NCBI GenBank assembly: GCA_037367405.1
Contig: JAZKJV010007243.1
Span: 124,001-188,000 of the forward strand
From: Ottelia alismoides
Taxonomy: Eukaryota; Streptophyta; Magnoliopsida; Alismatales; Hydrocharitaceae
Length of the DNA: 64,000 nucleotides
Reading direction: 5' to 3'
Part shown: positions 35,135 to 46,729 of the stretch, piece after piece
How the letters are laid out: every line of letters begins with the position of its first letter
How positions within the stretch are numbered: position 1 is the first letter of the stretch
Program-made: the position numbers and the translations under genes
The notes under the pieces: model-generated
Told to the model about the DNA's origin: nothing
The model's database searches: none
What the model saw: the letters and a program-made list of their open reading frames with translations, nothing else

Positions 35135-38100
35135 TGATGAATCCGGGATTTACCCTCTTTTTTGTTGAATTCAATGCGTTATAGTCAGATAAATTAAGAT
35201 AGATTAAAAACCACTACTTCAATTATTAGTCCAATTAAAAGCGAGCGATTATATTTTTTACGTGGGCAAACCCAAGGTCGAACTCAGGGAGGCAACTTTC
35301 TCCTTAGATTTATTTAAAGTCAATCTAGATGCTAGGTTTTCAGATAAATATTTTTTGGTATTTTTTTAAAATGCAACTAAAAAATGTAATGCAATTTAAG
35401 GCTAAGTTGAGGGATTCAAATGTAAATTACGTTCAAACAATGCCCAAAATATCTCAAACATGACCAGAATGTGAAAAATGATGAAATTAGATAAACAAAT
35501 TTTTTCGACTCAATATGAGTCAACTAAGAATTAAATATGAGTATAGGGTGAGTTTCACAAATTAATTTTAATAAATACAAAACCAAAATTATTTTCAGAA
35601 ACTAAAATTATCCTAGATACTTCTATCTGTGAGGAATAAAGGAAAATTATTGAATCATAAAAATAATTGATTTATTACTCATTAAATTTTAATTAAATGA
35701 ATCAACTATTAATTTATTGTGACCTCGATATGCATGTAAATAAGGTGATTTTTGGGCATAAAGTATAACTATAAAGCTCTGCCTACTATGATTTTTTCGT
35801 AATTTTTAGAGCAAGGATGAATTTAATATTGAATTTAAAGTAAGCAATGGGCAAAATATTGAATTTTCCACAAAAATACTTATATTAACTAATCCACAGC
35901 TCACAAAAATTAAACAAACATTCACAATGATAAATCATTAAGCGTTGTACAATATCCAATTTTCACAATAAACAAATGATGCTAAATTAGTGTTCAAATT
36001 AACATGATAACACAGAGGTCAATATGCAAACCACAAAAACAAAAGAAAATAATAAAAAATGCAGACATGACTCGAATGCAATTACCAAGACTTGCTGGGG
36101 CAGATGTGCAATTTTCATAGGATGGCACGTGCACCTCACATGTTCTTTAGAAGGCGGGGGACTCTGTTGAATAAGCTAGACTTTAGGGGCATAGACATAA
36201 ATTCCCCCCACCCTCACATGCTCTGCATGTGAGGAGGATCTGAGGATTAGAGGCAGGCATCATGAGGTGGAGGGTAATGATGTAGAAGGCGAGCAGGAGG
36301 GCTAGTGTTCAAGCGATGCTTTTTAGGGGGGGGGGGGGGTGTTACTCCTTGCATGGTAGCAAAAGCATGCTGTTCTAGGAGGTGGCGTGAGCAAGAACGT
36401 AGAGGTACGTAGCTTGGTGGCTAGCGGAGTATGGTGGGTGCAAAGATCAACTGCGCAAAAAGACGTGGCGATGCACGACCACGCTGGTGCAGAGGTGGTC
36501 GGTCGCCCGCGCATGCTGAGTGTCGAAGTAGGAAGAAGTGGTGCCCTGCGTGCGGTTGGTCTGGGCATCAAGGGTGATGGCGATGTTGTGTATGGTTGTC
36601 GATATCAGGGGCTGTGTGGAAGCTCCAGCTGTTCCATGGAAGATATGGTTGAAGCTCCTATTGCGACCTACTGCTGAATGGTAGAGACGAAGGGCTCAAC
36701 CGCTGGACAAGGAGGATGCGACTAGTGATGCTAGAGTGGATGGCAGCGGAACGACGATAGGGAAAGCGCGGAGTGGATGGAGTGTTGATAGATTAACAGC
36801 GAAGGATGGTGATTAAGTTATGCGGAAGAAGAACATAGGTACGAGAGAAAGAGCAAGGAAGGGAAGAAGGATAAAGATAGAGGGATTTTGGAACTACGGT
36901 CGCTGGAGAGATTTGAAGAATGAGTTGCTCCGTTATTCGCCTCAATCGATAGCCCAACGAGGCACCGAGATGCTCGAGCATCTTCCTAGAAGGAGAGCTA
37001 CACACAAGGGAGTACCTCGTGGATCTCAATGGCAAGGATGGTGAGGCGTCATCGCCTGCAAATCGGGCCTCCGTGCTGTCACCATAGAGGAGATGAAGAT
37101 GATGTCTCTCTCCCTATTTATATCAACGTGTGATCGATTCTAGAGGAGGAGCACTTTTAAGGGCCATTGAGAATGAGTTCGGGAGAGACGTGCACATGAG
37201 GGTGAGATAGAGGTAGATGTAGAGCGAGGGACACGTGTAGTTCGTTACAGGGATGATGAAGTTGGGATTTTGATCGAGAAAGGAGGAGAAAGTGGTCGTA
37301 AGGGTGAGAAATCGGGCGGTTGTGTGTGAGGTCCAGGGATGAGCGAGAGGTGGTTGTGGGGCACACTGGTCCTGCGAGGTTGCACCACAAATGGACGCAT
37401 GTGGTTGAGGGAAGTGGGTTGGCGGACCAGGCCGATAAGGCAATGCTATTGGAGAGGGCGCAGGTTGGATAAAATGTGTAGGAGGAAGGGGAAGGTGGGA
37501 CGAATGGAGAGAGAAAAATGGAATTAAAATTAATAATAATAATAAAAGGTAAGATAAATATAAAATAGATAAAAATAGATAAAAATAAATAATTATTTAA
37601 AGTAATAAATACAAAATAAATAATTAAAGTTCTTAGAATAATTAAAATAATAAAGATAAAAAAATAATTAGAATAAGTAATAAATACTAAATTAACTAAA
37701 GTTAAAAATAAATAAATAAATAATGTAATATAATTAAGTAAAATGAAATAAAAAAATAAATGGGGGTGACATGTGGCGTCTCCAGGAGCATCCACATGTC
37801 GCTCCCAAAAAATTCAAAATTAAATATAAATAAAAATTTAAAAATATAACAAAAGTGGTCAAATCAAAAAGTGATAAGCATGGATGTTGCTCATCTCGAC
37901 GAGATCTACAACTTTTATGAAGGACTGAAAATCTAAATAAGTCATCTGTATAAAAAGTATTTTTAGGGTTACCTTACTGATATAAAATAATGCATTATTT
38001 ATATTTTGTATTTTTTAATCATTTTTAAAGTTAGATAAAAATAAAAATAAAGGTAAAGAAAATATAAAAGGAATATTTACAACTTACTCTATTTTTTTGG

Positions 38101-38629
38101 ACTTTTAATAATAAAGAAAATAAAAAGGTAAAAGTAAAGGGTATTTTGGTCATTTTATACAATATACAATAGGGGCCCAAAATCCAGGTTATACATACGA
38201 TCTCTGATTTTATGAAAGTAGTCTTGTTTAGAAGGTCTTTGAATGTGTATTACTTTAAAAGTAAGAAGACCTAAATTGGACACTTTATGAGAGGATATTC
38301 ACATTTTAAGGTTCATAGTCTCAAACTTGGATTTGGGTTTTATTGGTCAAATTTGCTAGTTAGTATTTCTTTTAATTTTTTTCATTTATTAATTTTAGTA
38401 ATATATACATTATAAAGTAAATTTTATTGGATTTGGAGTTAGTATAAATTATATACAAATAGGCAATTTTATTTAATATACATGTGGATATTTACAAGTG
38501 AATTTGGCTCCTAATTCAATGCAAATATGAATGCTAAAAAGCAGATATTATTTACACATGCAGGAATGCTAATTATGCAATATAAGTGATGAAATGCAAC
38601 TTTTAGAGTGACGAATCACAGATTCATCA
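35135..38629 (-). mobile_element. Element A 5' LTR (3,495 bp)
   Basis: On the minus strand starts TGATGAATCTGTG (plus 38629) and ends GGATTCATCA (plus 35135), next to the PBS. AT-rich flanks enclose a GC-rich core (about 36100-37540). Near the 3' end is the family motif GAGTTCGACCTTGG (about 35274-35288), also in LTRs B and C. No gene: open frames at 36323-36677 and 37123-37795 are compositional. The flank at 38630-38634 (cacgt) would be the target duplication; the partner is lost. Confidence 0.85.
36326..36339 (+). repeat. Run of 14 G
   Basis: Uninterrupted poly-G within the GC-rich core of the element A LTR (poly-C on the element's own strand). Run length may be affected by sequencing. Confidence 0.9.
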
Positions 38630-39705
38630 CACGTGAGTTGGGTATTTTGCAGGCGAGTTACTAGAATTCATTGTATTTCATTTTAGCCCAAAGACTTTTT
38701 TCCCAATTATAATATTTTACGGAAATTGCAGCAAGACCCATGAGTTCTATTTTAATTATGCCCCTGCTGGTATATGCATTTTTTATGATTTATTTTATTT
38801 ATTAAACATATCAATTGTGCTCAGAAAAATTTCCAAAAATACCATTAAGTGTCTCACATGTTGCAGATTCGTGCTATAATTTCGTATTTTGATTTTATAC
38901 ATTTTTAAATTTTATTAAAATAAAAAAAAGCAAAGAAAGCCCATGTTTGACTTATAAAATACTGATTTTTTTTGAAAAAATCCAAAAATTTTATTTTATT
39001 TTTATTTATTTATTTATTTTCTAATTATACAAATTGAACATACTAACATTAGAAAAAGAAAATTCATAAAAATAAAAAAGATCTAAAATCTAGTTTAAAA
39101 TAATTAAAAATTTCCAAAAATATCTAAAATAGATTTTTTGTATCTTAATTTTATTTATATTGTTATCCTCCTATTAAAATTGATTTGAATAATTTTGGAT
39201 CTATTTTACTATTTTAACCTTCTTTTCAATTTTGGTTATTTAGTAAATCTTTGATTTTGGGTATTTTTATTTTAAAAATATAAAAAAGTTAGCAAACTTC
39301 ATAAAAAATTGATAATAGTATAAAAAATTAAAATAAAAAAATATTTGATTGTGCAACTTTTATTTATTTTTAGCTATATTTATATCCCTATTATCTATTA
39401 CTGTATATATAATCGTAGATATTCTTATATTAGATAACCGAAAGAAAAAGAAAGTATAAAATCTAAAAATATAAAATAAAATATAAAAATATATAAAAAA
39501 GTACAAATAAAAAATAAAAATAAAAATAATATAAAATTTAAAACACACATAAACAACATATAGATAAGAAGAACACCAATTTTGTGCTTAATTGCCCAAT
39601 CTATCCGTTTTGTTCCTAGAGTTTGACACTCTACACTACTTGCACTTATACATCTTTTGTACAGTTAAATAAAAAAACTTCAACTCCACACTTTTATTTC
39701 ATTAT
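38630..39705. other. Unassigned AT-rich segment between A and G3
   Basis: No coding. 38640-38760 has phrases (gggtattttgcaggcg, ttgcagcaagacccatg) similar in style to sense-strand Athila/Tat LTR sequence, so it may be an old LTR remnant. It forms the left target flank of G3. Confidence 0.35.
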
Positions 39706-39710
39706 TTGAT
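39706..39710. repeat. G3 target-site duplication, left copy
   Basis: TTGAT directly before TGATGACACA; the same TTGAT follows the other end at 56087-56091. Confidence 0.8.
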
Positions 39711-42700
39711 TGATGACACAATTTTCGATTTACTAAGGTGGAATAAATAAATGGAGTGTTGTTGTCCTCAATCAATCAAATCGATCAATAAGAAAATCAA
39801 ACTACTCATAAAATCAATCAATCAATGTTAGCGACTTTGCTATTTTATTTATCTGGTATAGTGATCGAGGTCGAACACAAGGAACACGATTTAAAAACTA
39901 CGTATTCGGATTGCAGAAAACAAAATATTTTTGGAGGTTATTAATTTTTCAAATTTTTAATTTTCAATAAAATGGAAATAAATGCAATGGAAGAAATGGC
40001 ATACAAAACATTATTTTTATATTTATAAAAAATACAAAAAATATCATAATATTGTAATAAAAATATTTTTGGTTTTCAAAAGTTTTAAATAGTTTTTGGT
40101 GATTTGTATCCCTTTTTAATTAGATCTTTGATTTTTTTAAAAATCAAATAGTGATAAAAATGATAAACAGTGCACAACCAGGAGCAATTTGAAAATTAAA
40201 AATACTTAAATTCCCAAAGCTATGGGATAATATTTTTATAAACTATAAATACAAATCTACAAACATATACTAAAAACATTCTTTTGGGATTTTTCTTTAA
40301 TTTTATACAAATTTTATAAGTTTTTAGGTTTTTTGTAATTTTTAGGATTTTTATGAGGTATTTTCGAACACAAATGATATTGGAGATCAAACCCAACAAA
40401 ATACAACCCTAGACATTTTTCATGAAATTGTTAAGAGATTTTCCAAATTTTTTATAATTTTTTCAACCCGAACAGGATGCTTTTTAGAGGTTTTTGAATT
40501 TTTAATAATATAAAATGCATGCAAATTAACACACCAAAATTATATTAATACTACAGACTAGCAGGAGCTATACATAATTTTTAGGTAATTTTTAGACATA
40601 ATTTATTATTTAGTGCATCAAATAAAGTGTGTAAATTAAAAACTGTTTACAAGGACCTACTTGCATATAATTAGTTATGGGTTCAAAATATAACAAGCAA
40701 TAAAAGCTCAAAAATGATAAATGCAATTTATCCAGCCAAGGCGTGTACAACATGTGATCCAGGTACATGGGGGTCTAAGTGCAAAGATGAAAATATTAAT
40801 TTCATTCCATAATAGATAAAGAGTTCAGGAAGAATATTGCAAATTACCCAAATACCATGTGGGGACGTACACGACTTAGACTCGATAGGACTAAAATGCA
40901 AATATAAAAAGTAGAGGGTCCAAACTACAAATGTTTTAACTACATGTTTATTTACCGGACTAAAGCTAAATAAGACAACATGCAAGGATGATAAGGAAAT
41001 GTATCACGAGGGCATGTGAGGTGCATGTGTGGGCTCTCACGGCTCTGATCTCTTTATGCAAAAGAATATGATGGCTTAGAATTGGTCAGTGACATATGGT
41101 CAGATCTGATGTGTCAGAGTTGATCTAATGGTCTACAAGGCTGCTTGTCAGGTGGCTCGGATGAGGGGCCCAGAAATGATCCAAGCATCAGGATAAGAAG
41201 CTAACAGAGGGCTTAGATTAAATCTGGGAGGAGACTCTAGATCGCGTGGCAAGGGGGGATGGCTGGTAGAACATAGATTTGGCGAACTTCGCCCGAGCGT
41301 GGGGGATGATCCATGGCTCCAATGAAGCTGCTGAGGGGTTTAACATGGTCGAGAAGTACTCAGCATCGAGTGGGTAGCTCAGATGTGGGAATAATCGGTC
41401 GGGTGGGTGGGACGGGGTCCTCCGCCTATAGCTGCTCCTCCTAAGCAGTTAGGGCTCAAAATAGTCCTCCCTGCACGAACCTACACCTGCAAGGGTTAGA
41501 AGGACTTGGGCGCTATGCTCCGGTCTAGTTATTTCTTGGGAAACATGGAGAAGCGATAAAGAAGCGGGATGCAATTTCCATTATACATGGCGGAGGGAAA
41601 TTATACCTTAATCCCACTCCAATGAGCAAATCTAAGGGGGGTCAGGCTGTGTAGGAAGATGAATGATGAGTCAGAGTGTTGATCTGTGCGGAGAGGCACG
41701 AGTGACAGGGCTTGAGCCGACTGGTCGGAGCGAGTGAACTATGACAACGACGGAGGACGAATTGAAGTGGAATGGAAAGTAGGGGTGATATGATCGATAC
41801 TTGAAGAACCTGATGAGCTCAGGAGCTTCAGGTGAAGTGTTTGGTGAGATAACGGCCTCAACTAGGCTACGACGGACAAGGGAGGCTAAACGCGGTGGAG
41901 GTCCAGCCACGTAGCTTGAGCGTCATTGATTCAACAACAATCCTAGCTCTGAATGTTTCTCCATGCACCTGTCACTTAGTTGGATGTAGCTAGGGGACAA
42001 AAGGGTAGCAAGGAATGATCCAGTATGTGTTGGAGGAGGAAGAGGCTTTATATATGCATGCTCAAAAGTCTAGAAGGATCGATGAGGGGAAGGAAACCCT
42101 AAGCAGATCTGTCTACGCCTAGGGATCCATGAGGATCACAGATCCTAGGAGCAGAGTCGGGCAGTGTAATCGAGGCAAAAGGAGGTCGGGTTCGATCAGG
42201 AAAAATCCAAGAAAATGCTCCGGCGAGCTGGAATCAGGCGACCGACTAGGGAGGAGAGGTTTACCGTGGTCAACAATCCTATGTGGACCAATTAGAATGC
42301 AGAATGTACAAAAATAAAGAATATTAAATATAAAATAGTAAATGATGTTCAAACAAAAAGTGTATAAAATAAAAATGTTTATTATTTTATAAATTTTTTT
42401 TGTGATTTTTAAATATTTTTTATGAATAATAAAATAGGGTATATATAGTATAATGTGTTATATACAGGTATACAATATCTATGTATTTTATACATGTATT
42501 TTTATTGTATTATTTTACAAAATTACTTTTTATTTTATATTTTGTTCATTTAAATAATAATTTAAGGATTATAAAATAATTTTTATTTTATTTTATGAAT
42601 TAATTAAAGTTGCAAGATAAATAGGTATCGTATTTTGTACATGTGGTTTTTTTACAATGAAAATTGAACTTTATTTTTATTTTTATTTTGTTTTCTGATT

Positions 42701-43093
42701 TTTATTTTATTTTTATGTTATTTCTAGGACTATATGAAAGTTTTTAAAAATAATAAGATATTTATGTATCGTCAAAATAAATATAATAATTATTTTGTAC
42801 AAGTATACGTGGTATGTCAATACCCCATTATCTCTCTCTAGTTATTCTTTTATGATCAGGTCAAGATCTGACCTTCTCTAGGGGTTTGGGTCGCTCTATA
42901 ATTTTTTCTAAATACATCCTTCTTTTTCTTTTCTCTTTAATTTTTTATTTTTGAAGAATAGGTGCTAATTATGAGATATTAAAAATGACATTCACAAAGT
43001 TAATTTATTGTATATACATGTATTTATACATGGTTTTTGCTTAAAGATATAACTAAAAGAAAAGAATAAAGAATGAGAATCATATATTCATCA
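39711..43093 (-). mobile_element. G3 3' LTR (LTR B, 3,383 bp)
   Basis: Minus strand: starts TGATGAATATATG after the PPT and ends TGTGTCATCA. AT-rich flanks enclose a GC-rich core (40990-42260) with foldbacks (for example CCGAC..GTCGG at about 41717-41728). The conserved LTR block lies at about 42840-42900. CTTGTGTTCGACCTCGA occurs near its 3' end (about 39866-39884). Confidence 0.88.
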
Positions 43094-43106
43094 TCTTCTA
43101 TACTTT
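43094..43106 (-). other. Polypurine tract position of G3
   Basis: Minus strand aaagtatagaaga precedes the LTR start. It has lost the G-run seen in G1 and G2. Confidence 0.6.
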
Positions 43107-43720
43107 GCCATTGTTAGTCCCTTAGCAAACACCAATTTGAAAAAGAAATGCAAAAGAATAGAACAAAAGAAATTGAACCAAAGTTGATTATTAAACTTGT
43201 CTTTATTAAATTGGAGTATGGAGCTAAAGAAGACCTTTGGATTACTAGTTTGGAGGAACCTTATTGGGAGATAGATTTAAGACTCAATAGCTCCAAGTTC
43301 CATAGTTCTAAAGCCATGACTCCTTAATAACCATGTCAGAACAAGTCTACATACACAAATTTTAATGGCTATGAATCTTTACTTGTACTGTGCAAGTGAT
43401 AAGTAGCTCCCCACCTCAAAAATGGCAAAGAAACAACCTCCCTCAACAGAGTAACTATAATCCCCCAGTCTAGCATCTCTTTCCTCAAGGAGCAGGGTAT
43501 TCCCTTCTAAGTTAAAGTGCAAGCAGCTCAAGAAGAGGGGGAAAGAAGAGAATGGATCGTGACCAGTGTATCCACATATCCCTTGGAGCTTAACCAGTGC
43601 ATCAAAGTCTCCAACTGCAAGCTTCCATGAGATGAGACAGTGGAATACATAAGCTTTGCTTTATTCACTATATAAACTCCGACATGCATTTTATTTTCAA
43701 TCAGACATGTTCTCTTTTCG
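43107..43720 (-). other. Conserved noncoding block of G3
   Basis: The reverse complement aligns with 22930-23589 and 30880-31506: shared phrases include catgtctgattgaaaata, ggatacactggtcacgatcc, gaagggaatacc, gaggttgtttctttg and gtagacttgttctga. Confidence 0.75.
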
Positions 43721-44636
43721 GAGTTTTTCTTGATTTTGCACTTTTTTTTGATGTGGTTATGTACAACATATCTACATGGTGCAACATATACATAATGAGT
43801 TTTTCTTCCTAAACTAGTAGACTATCTGTCTTTTGAAGCATTATTTCAATCCACAGACTCATGTCATTGGACCACAATGCCACTGGACCAGGTCGAGGTG
43901 CACATCCCTCCCTAGAGGAAGACGAGAGGTTCCGACTAGTAGTACTGCCCTCGTATGCTACCCCGAGCTAAATGATTCTGTCTCCTCACCACCTCTTCCG
44001 TGTTGAGCTATGTGTAAGGTGTGTGTCCAAGTCAATCCACTATCTCTGAGAGTCATGCGTACGCTGTTAAGTATTCTACATAGGCTCATCAAGACGACAT
44101 GTTAACATAGTCTAGTGAAGTCAAAGAATTATGTCACTCTGGACCTGATAAGTCTAAACGACAAATCCTGTAAGGTTCCTATGATGTTAAGGGGATTAAG
44201 GTCTTAACCAAGCTCCATTTTTCAATTTAATTCGAGATTAGTTTAAATGTCAACTATGATTCAAAAGAATGCACAAGTAAGTATATACAAAATTTTCAAA
44301 AATATGCAAACTTTTATGGAAATTTTTGAATGCAAAAAAGAAAGAAAAGTTTGCAAAATTATTTTTATAAACATTTACAAACAAAATTTTGCAAACACTT
44401 ATTTTCAAATATTTTTCAAAAATTTTGTACTCTATACATAATTTTGATATAAAAATATTTGCAATTTTTTACAATCAAAATCATTTTTTTGCAAAAGTTT
44501 ATAAAGAAACAATTTTTACAAAAGGCTTTAACCAACATTTATGTGACATTTTTTTAAATTATTGCAATTTTTAGTCATATTATTAACACACAGAAAGTAT
44601 GAGTTATGGATAAAATATATCTACAATATATACAAC
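43721..44636 (-). other. G3 3' noncoding region
   Basis: 43840-44220 is of mixed composition without coding. 44240-44580 is AT-rich with TTTTGCAAA/TTTTCAAAA words like those of G1 and G2. Confidence 0.55.
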
Positions 44637-44972
44637 ACCCCCTATGCTTAGCTGGAATAATGTCTTCAGAGTGAACAAAGAGATATGAAAGAATACATAA
44701 CTCGGTCTGCGTATGGGGAACTGAAAAGAATGCTATACTACAACGACGAATGAAATAATATAATGAATGGAAATCAATGATCCCTCTATACTTAGGATCA
44801 AGTAATCTTATGTATAGAAGACCGTACAAAAAAGTAAAACCGAAGAATAGGATGTATAGGAATTACCTCCCCTATACTTAGGGTAAAATATCCATAAGGA
44901 TAGGCAGCAAAACAGAGGTAAGTAGAATTACATGAATAATCATAGTTCTGATACCCCCTATACTTAGGTCAA
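44637..44972 (-). repeat. G3 hairpin/G-run array
   Basis: Read on the minus strand: CTAAGTATAGGGGG-type units at 44946-44967, 44867-44883 and 44781-44818 (with both arms), and GCTAAGCATAGGGGG at 44637-44653. Same motif, same place after integrase, and again about four units, as in G1 and G2. Confidence 0.85.
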
Positions 44973-45355
44973 AGTGTACCTTAATTATAACACAATCATA
45001 GGATGAAGATGGGGTATCAGACAAAAATAATGTATGATATGGATAATCAGAATCTATACAGCTGCGAGGAAGAAGTGATAATCATGTTACAGACGCAAAT
45101 GATGTAAGTCAAAGACTACATCTCATACAAAGTGAATAGGGGAAACATCAACGATCAGTGGATCACGATAAAGATATGGCTTCAGGCGTTGACCATAACT
45201 CGAAAGATGGCATCAAATGACAACTCAGATAAATCAATGCTTCCGTTGTCATGTACCTTTCTTATCAACTATGGTCCCTTCCATTTTCTTTGTCATTTCC
45301 CTAAAAATAATCTCAACCTTGCATCAAATAACCATACTCTCTGGTTCGGCTAAAA

Positions 45356-46300
45356 CTATTTATGGCTGATATGAGAATCATTCCATTCATTTACTCTATC
45401 CTTATACTGTAGGCTATTTGAGAAGAGTGTGTCTCTCAACTCCTCCAGGGCTGTCGATTCTACTTTCCTTTGATCTCCTACACTCTTGGGATCCAATAGT
45501 AGCTTTGTAACTTCCCAAAGTGACTTATGCTTGATTTCCACTGATAAGTGTTATGCCTTGACATAAACGAGCCGAAAGAGAGACGTGCCCAAAGGTGTTT
45601 TAAAGGAAGTCCTATAGGCCTACAAGATTGAGTCCAAGAGCTGTGACCAATCCTTTTGGTCTGAGAGGACAACCTTCTGTAATATTGTCTTGATCTCCCT
45701 ATTCGATACTTCAACAAGACCACCTGTCTGAGGATGATATGGAGTGGCAACTCTATGGTCAATGCTGAACTTGTTTGGAAGGGCCCTTACCTTGTCGTTG
45801 ACAAAATGAGCCCCCCGTCTGAATTCAAGACTCTAGGTACCCTGATTCATGAAATGATATTCTTCCTCAGTAATTTGCAAACATTCTTAGCATTTGTGGC
45901 TCGGGCGGGAATGAACTCAACCCAATGACTAACATAATCCACAACAAGAAGAATGTAATCAAACCCCTGACTCGTAGGGAACGGAGCCATCCCTAACATC
46001 ATATCACAGAAGTGGATGGGTTGTATCAACATCATATCACACTGTCCAAAATTACCCATCCTCTAACAATCATTGCACCTTTCCACGAATTCGTTTGAAT
46101 CCTTGAAGAGGGTAGGCTACAAATGGCTGGATTGGAGAACTTTTAATGTTGTCCATCTCCCAGAATGATGTCCTCCTGCCTCAAGCTTGTGACAATAGGT
46201 GAGTACGCTGTGGTTCTCCTCCTGAGGAATACAACAACGCCAGACACTATCCCCCCCTTCATGGTAAAGGGTGGGATCCTCCCAATGGTACGACTTGGAA
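45356..46300 (-). pseudogene. G3 integrase
   Basis: Minus-strand pieces in order: MAPFPTSQGFDYILLVVDYV and SHWVEFIPARATNAK (45847-46059), a degraded second-Asp region (NSDGG, about 45810), YHPQTGGLVEVSNREIKTIL with the catalytic Glu (about 45680-45740), and a C-terminal part (HKSLWEV...DRVNEWNDSHI, 45356-45541). The first catalytic Asp motif reads CDMMLGMAP, so it is unclear. The zinc region 46060-46300 is poorly preserved. Confidence 0.88.
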
Positions 46301-46399
46301 ATTGCAAGGAGGTCTCAAGTCATTGTCTGGGCCAACCATGTCGAAATTTCTTGACAACAAGATAGCTCAAGAATTGTCTCGTCTAGTTAAATCTATGTG

Positions 46400-46729
46400 A
46401 TAGGTGTGGTCTACTATGAATCCTCAAGATGCTCTAATCGGGGGAGGTGATCCACCACCACATTCTTGTCTCCAGTTTTGCCCTTAATCTCTATATCAAA
46501 CTACCGGAGTACAAAGATCCATCTGATCAACCTGGCTTTGGCATCCTTCTTTGCCATGAGGTATCGGATGGTGGTGTGATATGTGTAGATAGTCACTCTA
46601 GATCCAAGAATGTTAGATTGAAACTTATCCAAAGCAAAGACTACGGGTAACATCTCTTTCTTAGTCACGGTGTAGTTCTGCTGAGTGGCATCCAAAGTTT
46701 GTCTAGCGTAGTGAATGACAAACGACAAT
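46400..46729 (-). pseudogene. G3 RNase H, C-terminal part
   Basis: The frame 46501-46728 gives LSFVIHYARQTLDATQQNYT, KKEMLPVVFALDKF, GSRVTIYTYHTTIRYL and KKDAKARLIR. FTDH reads YTYH. It stops exactly at LTR C; the first Asp motif and the RT palm, which should precede it, are missing. Confidence 0.9.

Noticed and set aside
35274..35288. tRNA gene suggested by a GTTCGACC box
   Set aside because: No cloverleaf or A box around it; the motif recurs at the same place in other LTRs.
36323..37795. Several 80-212 codon frames in the element A LTR
   Set aside because: They lie in the GC-rich LTR core and adjoining AT tract; no conservation in LTRs B, C or D and no domain signature.
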